Source: Salinithrix halophila
Lineage (GTDB): Bacteria; Bacillota; Bacilli; Thermoactinomycetales; DSM-45169
Assembly (NCBI RefSeq): GCF_042650125.1
Contig: NZ_JBHSAP010000018.1
Coordinates: 248,001 to 312,000 of the forward strand
DNA length: 64,000 nucleotides
Reading direction: 5' to 3'
Positions within the stretch are counted from its first letter, which is position 1. Every line of letters starts with the position of its first letter. Shown here one piece after another: positions 15,750 to 23,788 of this stretch. The notes below the pieces were generated by a model, which ran no database searches, was not told the DNA's origin, and saw only the letters and a program-made list of their open reading frames with translations. The position numbers and the translations under genes are program-made.

Positions 15750-16838
15750 GTGAAAACGCTTCTGGATACTGTGGGCCAGACGCCGTTGATCCGGCTTCAG
15801 AATTTGGTGGAAGATCAAGATAGTGAACTTTTGTTAAAGATGGAACGAACCAATCCGGGTGGAAGTATCAAAGACCGCCCGGCTCTCTACATTATCGAAG
15901 AAGCAGAGCGTCGGGGGTGGCTCAAACCAGGGGGGACGATCATTGAGTCTTCCAGCGGCAATTTTGGTATCACTTTGGCGATGATCGGGGCGGCCAAGGG
16001 GTACCGGGTGATTGTTCTCGTCGATCCCAAAACCACACCGGTCAATTTGGCCATGATGAAGGCGTTCGGAGCCGATGTACGGGTGGTAACAGAAAAAGAT
16101 GACAGCGGTTCGTATCACAAGACACGGATCGCTTTAGCCAACCGACTGCATCGGGAAATTCCCGGATCATTCCGCCCGGATCAATGTTTCAACCCTCTCA
16201 ACAGCGAAGCGCACTATCGGCAGACCGCCCAGGAATTGATGGAGCAGTGCCAGGGGAAGTTGGACGCTGTGATCCTGACGGTAAGCACGGGAGGACAACT
16301 CGGGGGATTTTCCCGCTACTTCAAAGAACATGCGCCCCATATCCGCGTGATTGCTGTCGATGCAGTCGGTTCCACTATCTTCGGAGGAAAAGCCCATTCG
16401 TATTTACTCCCTGGGATGGGGCTAAGCTGGACCCCGCCCAATATCGACGATTTAAGCCGCATTGATGAGATTTATAAAGTTCCGGATGAAGACGCATTTC
16501 TAATGTGTCGGTTACTGGCCCGGTACGAAGGGGTGTTGGGGGGAGGTTCTACGGGGGCGGGTTTGGTGGTCGCCTGGAAGTTGGTCCAAGAATGGGGGAG
16601 TGGAAAGCGAATCGCTTGTTTAGCGCCGGACAACGGGGAGCGGTACCTGCCTACCATCTACAATGATGTCTGGATGAAAGAGCGGGGTTTAAACGTAGAG
16701 ATAGAGCCTATGGGCCTACGTCGTCGGGTGCGGGAGTTGGTTCCCCATAGCCGCTATCCAGTGGAGACTGCCAACTATCAGCCCGAGTTGGTTGAAATCC
16801 TGGATTGTCCAACCCGTTTCCATGAGGTGCGAAGATGA
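15750..16838 (+). CDS. SbnA-like PLP-dependent cysteine-synthase-family enzyme
   Basis: A 362-residue fold-type II PLP enzyme. The PLP lysine lies in ERTNPGGSIKDRPALYIIEE, the phosphate loop is SSGNFG, and GGGSTGAG matches the second glycine-rich loop. VDPKTTPVNLAMMKAFGADV, AVDAVGSTIFGG, YEGVLGGGSTG and DNGERYLPTIYNDVWM follow SbnA, which joins O-phosphoserine and glutamate on the way to 2,3-diaminopropionate, more closely than ordinary cysteine synthase. SbnA works with the dehydrogenase SbnB, and none is here. The GTG at 15750 follows GAGAGGTGG. The gene overlaps an MFS gene by four bases. An export-linked diaminopropionate or metallophore precursor is a fair inference; cysteine or cystathionine chemistry is the alternative. 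Confidence 0.82.
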   Translation: MKTLLDTVGQTPLIRLQNLVEDQDSELLLKMERTNPGGSIKDRPALYIIEEAERRGWLKPGGTIIESSSGNFGITLAMIGAAKGYRVIVLVDPKTTPVNLAMMKAFGADVRVVTEKDDSGSYHKTRIALANRLHREIPGSFRPDQCFNPLNSEAHYRQTAQELMEQCQGKLDAVILTVSTGGQLGGFSRYFKEHAPHIRVIAVDAVGSTIFGGKAHSYLLPGMGLSWTPPNIDDLSRIDEIYKVPDEDAFLMCRLLARYEGVLGGGSTGAGLVVAWKLVQEWGSGKRIACLAPDNGERYLPTIYNDVWMKERGLNVEIEPMGLRRRVRELVPHSRYPVETANYQPELVEILDCPTRFHEVRR

Positions 16839-18043
16839 CGAACCGGATGGAGCAGCGGGAAAATCCCTTTTCGTTCCCGGCTCTCCAAGTATACGCCGTG
16901 ACCATCCTGTTTTACTCGGTGGTTTACATGGTGCTGATGATCCTTCCTTTCTACGCCCTAGCACATGGGGCGAATCAAACCGAGATTGGCTGGATTATGG
17001 GGGTCACCATGTTCACATCCATGCTGGCCCGTCCCTCGGCAGGGAAAATCATCGATCGTTGGGGGGCCCGGCGGGTCTTTGTCATCGCCTTGCTGATTTT
17101 TTCCGTCTCCTTATTGGGGTATTTCGTCCCTGACCTTTGGGTCTTTGGTATTGTTCGAGCCATTCAAGGGGTAGTGGCGGCTTTTTTTTCGACAGCCATG
17201 GAAATTATCACGATGGACTTACTTTCGGAACGCCTTCGAGGGCAAGGGTTGTCTCTTTATTCGCTGGCAACGATGTTACCGACGACCTTCGGCCCTGCTT
17301 TGACTCTCTACCTAAAAGATCTCTTCCCTATGGGATGGATCTTTGGATTGCTCTTTGTCATGGGAGCGCTAAACTTTGGTTTTTCTCTGCTTGTCGCGCG
17401 TAAAACCCAGGAAGATGGTCAGGCAACTCCTTCCCATTCATCGCCTTTAGGTGCTTGGAAGAGTCGGGTTCTGGTGGTTTCCAGTACGGTGATGCTGTTG
17501 GCCTCGGTAGCGAATGGAGCGATTTTTACCTTTCTCCCGTTATATTTAAAAGAGCAGGGATCCCCTTATGGAAGCATCTATTTTTTGGTGCAAACCGTTG
17601 TCCTTGTCCTGTGCCGTTTCTTTGGTCGGCATCTCATTCGATCCGACGGCAGGGCGCCGGGGGGATCTGCGATGCTATTAGCAGCGGTAGCGGGATTCGG
17701 TTCCTTGACGCTGGGGATGACCGTGTCGCCTCCCTTGCTCATGGTGTCCGCTGTTCTCAATGGGTTGGCTTTCTCGGTTCTTTACCCCACGTTGCTCACA
17801 TTCATTTCCTTTCGGGTACCAGAGGGGGCCAGGGGGTTTCTCATCGGGTTGTTCATCGGGGCGGCGGACTTTGGATTTGCACTCGGGGCACTGGCCATGG
17901 GCCCCGTGGCGGATATTTTCTCCTACCCAGCCATGTTCCAGACCTGTTCCTTGCTTTGTTTCATCGCCGCTTTGTGTCCGTTGGCGTATCGATCAAAGCC
18001 GATGCAACGAGCTGAACCGAATCAAGGTACTTTAAAGGTGTGA
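16835..18043 (+). CDS. MFS transporter coupled to the SbnA-like gene
   Basis: A 402-residue, 12-helix major facilitator. The loop between helices 2 and 3 reads RPSAGKIIDRWGARRVFVIA, the MFS motif A region, and IVRAIQGVVAAFFSTAMEII is the helix 4 Arg/Gly motif. The arrangement and length resemble metallophore exporters such as CntE, but also drug and sugar exporters. ATG overlaps the preceding stop (ATGA), so it is translated with the SbnA-like enzyme and may export its product. No regulator lies in the operon; a winged-helix regulator is encoded convergently just downstream. Confidence 0.87.
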   Translation: MTNRMEQRENPFSFPALQVYAVTILFYSVVYMVLMILPFYALAHGANQTEIGWIMGVTMFTSMLARPSAGKIIDRWGARRVFVIALLIFSVSLLGYFVPDLWVFGIVRAIQGVVAAFFSTAMEIITMDLLSERLRGQGLSLYSLATMLPTTFGPALTLYLKDLFPMGWIFGLLFVMGALNFGFSLLVARKTQEDGQATPSHSSPLGAWKSRVLVVSSTVMLLASVANGAIFTFLPLYLKEQGSPYGSIYFLVQTVVLVLCRFFGRHLIRSDGRAPGGSAMLLAAVAGFGSLTLGMTVSPPLLMVSAVLNGLAFSVLYPTLLTFISFRVPEGARGFLIGLFIGAADFGFALGALAMGPVADIFSYPAMFQTCSLLCFIAALCPLAYRSKPMQRAEPNQGTLKV

Positions 18044-18155
18044 TGAAGGTAGGAAGTGCATGGGAATAAACACCCTTTTAGTAGAGAATGATAATCCGAT
18101 GGTCTAGAAACCGTGACGTTAAGAGTAAATTCATCGGGTATCTCTGTGGAAAGGT

Positions 18156-18203
18156 TTCAACACACAAAACCCTCAGCTGCGACTGAGGGTTTTGTGTGTT
18201 GAA
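18156..18203. terminator. Long hairpin between convergent genes
   Basis: A perfect 21-bp stem, 18156-18176 with 18183-18203, around a 6-base loop; the right arm includes TTTTGTGTGTT. There is no clean T-run after it in either direction, but its place between two converging genes supports terminator function. Confidence 0.7.
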
Positions 18204-18218
18204 TAGGAGCCTCCCATT

Positions 18219-18566
18219 TTAAACTGTGGAGGAACGTTTATCGTTGTGGGCGCCCTGTTGCTGGATGGCTCGATGGATGGACTCCAGTTGCCGCCAATGG
18301 CGCTCAACAGCCGCCCGACCGTCAGAGGTGATCCGGATCGTTGTTTGGGGGATCTTTTTGCGGACGAAGTGCTTATCGATGAAAACCAGGCCGGCCTTTT
18401 CCAACTTGGCCAAATGACTGGAAAGGTTGCCCTTGGTCAAACCCGTCAGGTCTTGGAGGAAGAGAAATTCCGCCAGGGTACAGGCAGAAAGTGCCGTCAG
18501 GACTGACAGGCGGGCTGGTTCATGGACCAATTTGTCCAACTGGGCAAGTTCTTTATAGGGCAACAT
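18219..18566 (-). CDS. Winged-helix transcriptional regulator (ArsR/MarR-like)
   Basis: A 115-residue protein that is one winged-helix domain. HEPARLSVLTALSACTLAEF, then QDLTGLTKGNLSSHLAKLEK and AGLVFIDKHFVRKKIPQTTI match the HTH_34 winged-helix type often found beside transporter genes. The last 20 residues are polar. GGAGGGG lies 7 bases before the ATG at 18566. It stands alone. It has no cysteine or histidine cluster for metal sensing. The target is unknown. Confidence 0.85.
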   Translation of the reverse strand: MLPYKELAQLDKLVHEPARLSVLTALSACTLAEFLFLQDLTGLTKGNLSSHLAKLEKAGLVFIDKHFVRKKIPQTTIRITSDGRAAVERHWRQLESIHRAIQQQGAHNDKRSSTV

Positions 18567-18711
18567 TCAGAATCCCCTCCGGAATGGGAATATTCATTAT
18601 CTATTATATCGGATAGACTCATTTCTAACAATAACCGGTTTGCGTTAAAAACTAATATTTATTTTTAAATCAAAAACCAACAATCATTGATAGCATACTT
18701 GAGAGAATCAA

Positions 18712-18806
18712 GGGGCTCTCGTATCCTTTAACCCAGGGATGGAGGTGGAACAATCCCCTGGCCGGGAGCAAGTTAGCTAAAGTAGGGTTTCGCTGGGAAG
18801 AACCTT
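18712..18806. other. Candidate structured RNA in the yneB-side intergenic region
   Basis: The 344 bases between 18567 and 18910 hold no gene. The right half folds on paper into nested helices: GCTCTCG (18715-18721) with CGGGAGC (18763-18769); inside it CCAGGGAT (18733-18740) with ATCCCCTGG (18753-18761); then AGGGTT (18784-18789) with AACCTT (18801-18806). The conserved strings of the riboswitch classes I know were not found. The left half, 18567-18711, is AT-rich promoter-like DNA for the winged-helix gene. Confidence 0.4.
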
Positions 18807-18840
18807 AAAAAGCCCCTGCCAGCCTAGGGCTGGCAGGGGC
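18807..18840 (-). terminator. Terminator after ynzC
   Basis: GCCCCTGCCAGCC (18812-18824) pairs with GGCTGGCAGGGGC (18828-18840). On the minus strand the hairpin is followed by TTTTT, so it ends transcripts coming from ynzC. Confidence 0.85.
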
Positions 18841-18910
18841 AGAACGCCTCTCCTTTTGCGTGAAAAGCGGAATCAAAACTGATACACTGAAGGTATGCAA
18901 AGGTTTGGTT

Positions 18911-19102
18911 TCAGTTTTTAATCTGGCCGTTTTCATCAACGAAACGGACTCGGTCCAACTGATTTTTCACCGACCCGCGGATCGCTTTCAGGTAAGTCTC
19001 CCGAAGGCGGGCTTGTTCTTGTGTCTCCTCAGGGGTGAGGCCTTCCGCCTTCTTTTTTCGGGCTAGATGATTGATCCGCTGAATCATTTCATCCGTGATC
19101 AT
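18911..19102 (-). CDS. ynzC: DUF896 family protein (YnzC type)
   Basis: A 63-residue cytoplasmic protein of the DUF896 family. MIQRINHLARKKKAEGLTPE, EETQEQARLRETYLKAIRGS and VDENG follow the family pattern of two helices. In Bacillus subtilis ynzC follows yneB in an operon divergent from lexA and under SOS control; here it is divergent from a YneB homologue and lexA is 42 kb away. GGAGGAG precedes the ATG by 8 bases. No LexA box is visible at its promoter. Molecular function is not known. Confidence 0.93.
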   Translation of the reverse strand: MITDEMIQRINHLARKKKAEGLTPEETQEQARLRETYLKAIRGSVKNQLDRVRFVDENGQIKN

Positions 19103-19123
19103 ACCGCATCACTCCTCCACAGA

Positions 19124-19152
19124 ACTATAGCGAAAAGGCATTCATTTGACAA
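19124..19152 (-). promoter_or_regulatory. Sigma-A promoter for ynzC
   Basis: TTGTCA (19152-19147) and TATAGT (19129-19124) with a 17-base spacer on the minus strand. The -35 box lies just before the yneB ribosome site. Confidence 0.7.
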
Positions 19153-19169
19153 GGGGAGGGAGGGACGAG

Positions 19170-19838
19170 ATGAAAGGAATCGTGTATGCTCGGGTCAGTA
19201 CGAAACGGGCGGAGCAGGAGACCAGCCTCGAACGCCAAGTAGCCGATTTACAAAGCTTGGCGGAAGAACAAGGGTGTGACGTGGTTGCGGTCATCACGGA
19301 ACAACAGAGCGGTTTTGAGCTGAATCGGGAAGGGCTGTATCGCCTCTTAGACGCGATTCGTACCCATGATGCGGATACGGTACTGGTTCAAGACGACACC
19401 CGGCTCGGACGGGGAGAAGCCAAACTAGCGGTAATCCACCAGCTCCATCGTCTCGGCTGCAGGATTATGAGTAGGCAGACGGGGGGAGAGTTGGAACTGG
19501 AAGCGGGAGAGTCTACGATTCTCCATATCATGGCCAAGGTGGAGGAACTCCAGCGGAAATGGATGAGCCAGAAAATCTCCTGGGGTATGCAGCGTGCCAT
19601 ACGAGAAAAAGGCTACAATCCGGCCCTCAATCTGAAAAACCAGGGAAAGGGGGGGCGGGATAAAAAAGAGGTCCCAGTAGAGCAGATTGTGGCCCTCAAG
19701 GAAAAGAACCTGACTTTTGAGGAAATCGCGGCCACAATGCAAGGATTCGGATATGATGTTTCCCGGGCCACCGTTCACCGTCGGTACAGGGAGTGGGCCA
19801 AGGCCGGGGACGCAGAGACGGAGAAGACGGATACATAA
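19170..19838 (+). CDS. yneB: YneB-like serine recombinase family protein
   Basis: A 222-residue resolvase-fold protein. MKGIVYARVSTKRAEQETSL carries the catalytic serine (YARVST) and arginine; VLVQDDTRLGRGEAKLAVIH holds the conserved Asp-Arg-Leu-x-Arg segment. The C-terminal part has NLTFEEIAATMQGFGYDVSR and ATVHRRYREW, a helix-turn-helix. These match YneB of Bacillus closely. The ATG at 19170 has GGGAGGG upstream; an ATG-equivalent at 19146 does not. It is divergent from ynzC. It is not inside a visible transposon, and no res-type site was found, so its substrate is unknown. Confidence 0.9.
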   Translation: MKGIVYARVSTKRAEQETSLERQVADLQSLAEEQGCDVVAVITEQQSGFELNREGLYRLLDAIRTHDADTVLVQDDTRLGRGEAKLAVIHQLHRLGCRIMSRQTGGELELEAGESTILHIMAKVEELQRKWMSQKISWGMQRAIREKGYNPALNLKNQGKGGRDKKEVPVEQIVALKEKNLTFEEIAATMQGFGYDVSRATVHRRYREWAKAGDAETEKTDT

Positions 19839-19851
19839 GAAAGATGGTGTG

Positions 19852-20925
19852 ATGGCTATGGTGAACTGGAAGCGGTTTGAAGAGCTGACCCAGCTCCCAG
19901 GTGTACCCGGGGCAGAAGGGGAGGTGCGGGAAGCTTTACGACAGCATTTGTCCGGGTTAACCGAGGAGACGGTGCAAGACCGCCTCGGCGGGTTGTTCGG
20001 GGTTCTGCGGGGGAAGGATTCCGGCCCCCGAGTCATGGTGGCAGGACATATGGATGAAGTCGGGTTTATGATCACCCGGATCACGGATCAAGGATTTCTT
20101 AAGTTTCAAACCTTGGGAGGATGGTGGAGCCAGGTCATGCTGGCTCAGCGGGTGCAAATTATCACCCGGGAAGGAAAGCGGATTCCGGGAGTGATCGGTT
20201 CGGTGCCTCCTCACCTTTTAAAGGAGGAGTCCCGGAAAAGGCCGGTTGATATTGCGGAGATGTTTATTGATATTGGGGCAGACAGCCGGGAGGAAGCCGA
20301 AAAGGTGGGAGTGAGACCCGGAGACCCTGCTGCTCCCTTTTTTCCTTTTGTTGAAATGGAAGGAGGGAAGCGTCTGTTGTCCAAGGCCTGGGACAACCGA
20401 TTCGGCTGCGGGCTGGCCCTGGAGTTATTAGAGGCGTTAAAGGGAGACGCTCACCCCAATATTCTGTATTCCGGGGCGACGGTCCAGGAAGAAGTAGGAC
20501 TTCGGGGGGCAAAGGTGGCTGCCAACCTGATCCAACCGGATGTTTTCTTCGCCGTTGACGCCGGTCCGGCTGGGGATACGCCAGGGATCAGAGATGGGTA
20601 CGGAAAGTTGGGAGGAGGCGTGGTGATCCGCTTGTTTGACCGCTCGATGGTTCCTCTTCCGGGCATGCGGGAATTCCTCATTGAAACGGCGGAACAAGAG
20701 GGGATTCCCTATCAATTTTTCATTTCCCAGGGAGGAACCGATGCCGGTGCCGTTCACTTGACGGGAGAAGGAGTCCCTTCGGCGGCCTTGGGCATCTGTG
20801 CCCGTTATATCCACTCTCATGCCGCTGTGGTGGATAAGGAAGATATCGAGTCATCCCGGCGGTTTCTTGCCGCTGTCGTACGCCGATTAGATGCTTCCAC
20901 ACTGGAAGCTATTCGTAAAGGTTGA
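19852..20925 (+). CDS. M42 family metallopeptidase (glutamyl aminopeptidase type)
   Basis: A 357-residue dinuclear zinc aminopeptidase. The metal and catalytic motifs occur in order: AGHMDEVGFM (His and catalytic Asp), SKAWDNRFGCG (bridging Asp), VQEEVGLRGA (catalytic Glu-Glu), FAVDAGPA (Asp) and ICARYIHSHAAVV (His). GGTDAGAVHL is also typical. Family members form tetrahedral dodecamers in the cytoplasm and trim peptides. The start at 19852 follows a modest AAGATGGTG; 19858 is an alternative. It lies 13 bases after yneB and may share its transcript. A hairpin follows. Confidence 0.93.
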   Translation: MAMVNWKRFEELTQLPGVPGAEGEVREALRQHLSGLTEETVQDRLGGLFGVLRGKDSGPRVMVAGHMDEVGFMITRITDQGFLKFQTLGGWWSQVMLAQRVQIITREGKRIPGVIGSVPPHLLKEESRKRPVDIAEMFIDIGADSREEAEKVGVRPGDPAAPFFPFVEMEGGKRLLSKAWDNRFGCGLALELLEALKGDAHPNILYSGATVQEEVGLRGAKVAANLIQPDVFFAVDAGPAGDTPGIRDGYGKLGGGVVIRLFDRSMVPLPGMREFLIETAEQEGIPYQFFISQGGTDAGAVHLTGEGVPSAALGICARYIHSHAAVVDKEDIESSRRFLAAVVRRLDASTLEAIRKG

Positions 20926-20940
20926 GATGAATGGGATCAG

Positions 20941-20977
20941 GATAGAAGCCCGGGCCAGCGGGACCCGGGCTTCTATC
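20941..20977. terminator. Hairpin after the M42 peptidase gene
   Basis: A 14-bp stem, GATAGAAGCCCGGG (20941-20954) with CCCGGGCTTCTATC (20964-20977). The T-tract after it is weak. Confidence 0.65.
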
Positions 20978-20997
20978 TCTTCCAAACCGGAGGGAGA

Positions 20998-21942
20998 ATG
21001 TTGTTGAGCAATGAAAATCATGTAGGAAATCCCCTTCGACCGCGGGGGTTTTTCGAATTGTTAGACGGTGTATTTCGGATTTACCGATCCGACTGGACGG
21101 TTGTTTTATCCATCTTATTTCTTTTTCTGGGTGCTCCCTGGTTGTTTATTCAGTTCGCGCTCCTGCTGACGGGTTCCGCTGATCCGTTGGCGGCGGCATC
21201 CTCCTCACCGGATTGGTTTGAATTGTTGCTGTTGTTGCTTACAGGATTAATCTTTCTACTGAGCTCGGTAGCCCTTACTCCTCTGATGGAGGCCGGGGTG
21301 ACGACAGCAACGGCTGAACGGATCCGAACCGGCCGAGGAATCTCCTTTCAAGACGCGTTGGCGGAAGTAGGTCGAAACGGTTGGAGGGTCATCCTCACTT
21401 GTCTCCTGCTGGGTTTATTAACAACGGCTGCACTATTCGTCCTCGGTCTTCTTCTGTTCGTGCCTGCTGTTCTCTTAGGCTCTATGCTGGAAGATTGGGG
21501 GGTATCGCTCGCCGTTGCGGCCATCTTATTTGTGATACTGGGAACAGGAGGCTATGTATTCATCTATACCCGTCTCCTGCTGGTAGTTCCGGTGGTTATG
21601 AAAGAGGGAGTTGGTTATTTTCAAGCTTTCCAACGCAGTTGGAAACTGACGGAGAGGTCCTTTTGGCGAACATTCGGGTTGATGCTCCCTGTTTTCCTCA
21701 TCGGTGAGATATTCAGCACGGTTCCTTCGATGGTATTAGAGATGGCCTTCGCGCCGGATCTTTCGTCCTTTTCCGGATGGGGGAGCTTCCTCCTTGCGTT
21801 CCCGGCCACCTTTTTCACTTGTTTACCCATGGCTTTGCAACCGATCCTGGCTACCCTCCTCTATCATGATCGTCGGTCCCGTCGGGAAGGGATTGATTTG
21901 GTTTCCACCCTGGAATCCCTGCCCAAACGGGCGGTGCAGTAA
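20998..21942 (+). CDS. Multi-pass membrane protein of the DUF4129/MoxR operon
   Basis: A 314-residue protein with about six hydrophobic segments, for example TVVLSILFLFLGAPWLFIQF and AAILFVILGTGGYVFIYTRL. LRPRGFFELLDGVFRIYRSD near the start and RSWKLTERSFWRTFGL later are typical of the membrane domain related to glycerophosphoryl diester phosphodiesterase membrane regions; no catalytic domain is present. GGAGGGAG stands just before the ATG, with TTG codons at 21001 and 21004 as alternatives. It starts a five-gene operon with DUF4129, DUF4350, MoxR and DUF58 proteins, a set often linked to RDD and SpoIIM-like proteins. A role in the cell envelope or in assembling membrane complexes is likely but unproven. 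Confidence 0.78.
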   Translation: MLLSNENHVGNPLRPRGFFELLDGVFRIYRSDWTVVLSILFLFLGAPWLFIQFALLLTGSADPLAAASSSPDWFELLLLLLTGLIFLLSSVALTPLMEAGVTTATAERIRTGRGISFQDALAEVGRNGWRVILTCLLLGLLTTAALFVLGLLLFVPAVLLGSMLEDWGVSLAVAAILFVILGTGGYVFIYTRLLLVVPVVMKEGVGYFQAFQRSWKLTERSFWRTFGLMLPVFLIGEIFSTVPSMVLEMAFAPDLSSFSGWGSFLLAFPATFFTCLPMALQPILATLLYHDRRSRREGIDLVSTLESLPKRAVQ

Positions 21943-21953
21943 GGAGGAGCCCC

Positions 21954-22577
21954 ATGTCGATAGAATATGAAAAAGCCCGTCAGCAACTGACTGACATCTT
22001 GAATAGCCGAGAATTTACCGGTCAACGGTGGCTGGATATATGGCTTCATCGGATTGACAGCTGGATGAATGAAATAGTCCGTATCCTGGGTGGTGGGGTG
22101 GAACGCCTATTGGGTGTTGAAGTGGATACCCGAATCGGCTGGCTGTTGCCCCTTTTGTTAACAGGCATTTTGCTTTTTGTCCTTGGTTGGGTAGGACGGC
22201 GCCTCTACTGGGGACGCCGAATACCTGGCTTTGTCGCCGAGAGGGAGCCCGATGCGATGGAAACCGCCAGTTCTTGGTGGGATAAAGGGGAAGCTTTTGC
22301 CGCAGAGGGTGACTACAAGGAAGGAGTCCGTTGCTTATATCGCGCGGTGCTGGAGTACCTGGATGAACGGGGTGTCCTTTTGCGCGACGTCTTTAAGGCT
22401 AACCGAGATTACCGGGAGGAAGTAAGCCGCCGACGTCCCGATCTTCTCCCCTTGTTTGCAGGTATCACATTTCTGTTCGACCGAATCCGGTATGGGGCCA
22501 AAGAAACCGGAGAAGGAGACTACAGAGAGTTCCACAGCCTTTCGCAGAAGTTGGTAAAGGGGGGCGGAAATCAATGA
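21954..22577 (+). CDS. DUF4129 domain-containing membrane protein
   Basis: A 207-residue protein with one clear membrane segment, IGWLLPLLLTGILLFVLGWV, at about residues 61-80, and a cytoplasmic C-terminal DUF4129 domain: WWDKGEAFAAEGDYKEGVRC, LYRAVLEYLDERGVL, RDYREEVSRRRPDL and GDYREFHSL. This domain is usual in operons with MoxR ATPase and DUF58 protein. AAGGAGGAG precedes the ATG. Its stop overlaps the next ATG (ATGA). Function unknown; partners suggest a scaffold for the MoxR system. Confidence 0.85.
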   Translation: MSIEYEKARQQLTDILNSREFTGQRWLDIWLHRIDSWMNEIVRILGGGVERLLGVEVDTRIGWLLPLLLTGILLFVLGWVGRRLYWGRRIPGFVAEREPDAMETASSWWDKGEAFAAEGDYKEGVRCLYRAVLEYLDERGVLLRDVFKANRDYREEVSRRRPDLLPLFAGITFLFDRIRYGAKETGEGDYREFHSLSQKLVKGGGNQ

Positions 22578-23788
22578 GTCAAAGGATTGTACTATGGCTC
22601 GGACTGCTTCTGCTATTGATTGCGGGATTGTTCGCGGCTGCAACCGCTCTCGTTCCTGGCCCTCAGGAACCTTATACCAGTCGGAGTGCTTCTGCGGATG
22701 GATTAAAGGGGTTATATGAACTCATGAAAACCCGCGGAGCGCCAGTGGGACGCTGGGATCTCGGATGGAAGGAGTTTCCGTCAGGAAAGGGCCAGGTGTT
22801 GCTCATGACGGAACCAGGCCAGTTTCTGGTCCCAGAAAAAAACAAAAAGAGGTTGACCCGCTGGATTCGGAAGGGGAATACATTAGCGCTCTTCACTAGT
22901 CCAGGCCATCCTTTGGCGGAGGAGTTCGGTTTTTCTTCCCGTCCGGGTAACGGCAAAGAACAGGTCGTAGCCATGGAATCCGTCTCCGTTCCATGGCTCA
23001 AAGAAGTGAGAGTTCTTTCCTTTCCGGAAAATAACCGCTTAGAAGAGGGAGCGGGGAAAGGGGCCTGGTCAGACCGGGAAGGGAGCCCGCGCATGGGGCG
23101 GAGCAACCTTGGAAAAGGAACCATCTACTATGTACCGGAACCTGGGTTTTTCACCAATGACCATATCCGCAAAGGGGATAACCTGGGCCTGGCCCTTCAC
23201 CTCGCCTCTCTGGCTGGTGACCGCCTCTGGTTTGGAGATGGATTTCGGAAACCAATTGTGTCCGGAGGCAAAAAGCCCGATTCGTTGACCGAACTGATCG
23301 CACCAGAGGGCTGGTTGTTACTTCTGTTGGGAGGTGCCTGGTTCTTGATATGGCTGTACAGCCGAGGAAAACGATTCGCGGCTCCACGGTGGGAAACGGC
23401 AGCGGAAACCGGTCGCTTTGATGAATATGTACAGGCCATGGCTTCTCTCTACCAAGGAGCCGCTTTAGGTAGAGACGCGCTTCTGTTGCAATGGAAAGGG
23501 TTGCTCCGGGAAGCTGCCCGGAATCTGGGCCTATCTGTTTCCTCCTCCCCGGAAACGATAGCCAGCCAATTAAGCCGCTTCCTCGGCGAAGAGAGTGCCT
23601 CCCGCTTCACCTTGTTGGCAAACCGAATGGATCAGTTACCCAAGCGGGTAAAAGGAGAGGAGCTGATCCGTGTCAGTCAGGAGATACAACAAATACGAAA
23701 GGAGATCAGTGAATGGAAATCCAAACCATCGATACGGAAAGGATTGCCCAACGCTCGGAAGAAGTCATTCGGCGACTTTCGGAGGTGA
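22574..23788 (+). CDS. DUF4350 domain-containing membrane protein
   Basis: A 404-residue protein. The N-terminus is a membrane anchor (IVLWLGLLLLLIAGLFAAAT), followed by the DUF4350 pattern SRSASADGLKGLYELMKTRG and GKGTIYYVPEPGFFTNDHI; a second membrane helix, WLLLLLGGAWFLIWLYSRG, lies at about residues 248-266, and the rest is a helical cytoplasmic tail. Such proteins are GATase-like and sit in MoxR operons. The last 76 bases overlap the MoxR gene, which is long for an overlap; the final 25 residues (KSKPSIRKGLPNARKKSFG...) may be non-conserved readout of the moxR start. Confidence 0.82.
   Translation: MSQRIVLWLGLLLLLIAGLFAAATALVPGPQEPYTSRSASADGLKGLYELMKTRGAPVGRWDLGWKEFPSGKGQVLLMTEPGQFLVPEKNKKRLTRWIRKGNTLALFTSPGHPLAEEFGFSSRPGNGKEQVVAMESVSVPWLKEVRVLSFPENNRLEEGAGKGAWSDREGSPRMGRSNLGKGTIYYVPEPGFFTNDHIRKGDNLGLALHLASLAGDRLWFGDGFRKPIVSGGKKPDSLTELIAPEGWLLLLLGGAWFLIWLYSRGKRFAAPRWETAAETGRFDEYVQAMASLYQGAALGRDALLLQWKGLLREAARNLGLSVSSSPETIASQLSRFLGEESASRFTLLANRMDQLPKRVKGEELIRVSQEIQQIRKEISEWKSKPSIRKGLPNARKKSFGDFRR

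Noticed and set aside
15685..15753. 22-codon leader peptide overlapping the SbnA-like start
   Set aside because: GTG lies only one base after AGGAGG, too close, and no other start is in frame.
18712..18806. SAM, T-box or c-di-GMP riboswitch
   Set aside because: The conserved sequence strings of these classes are not present, only generic helices.
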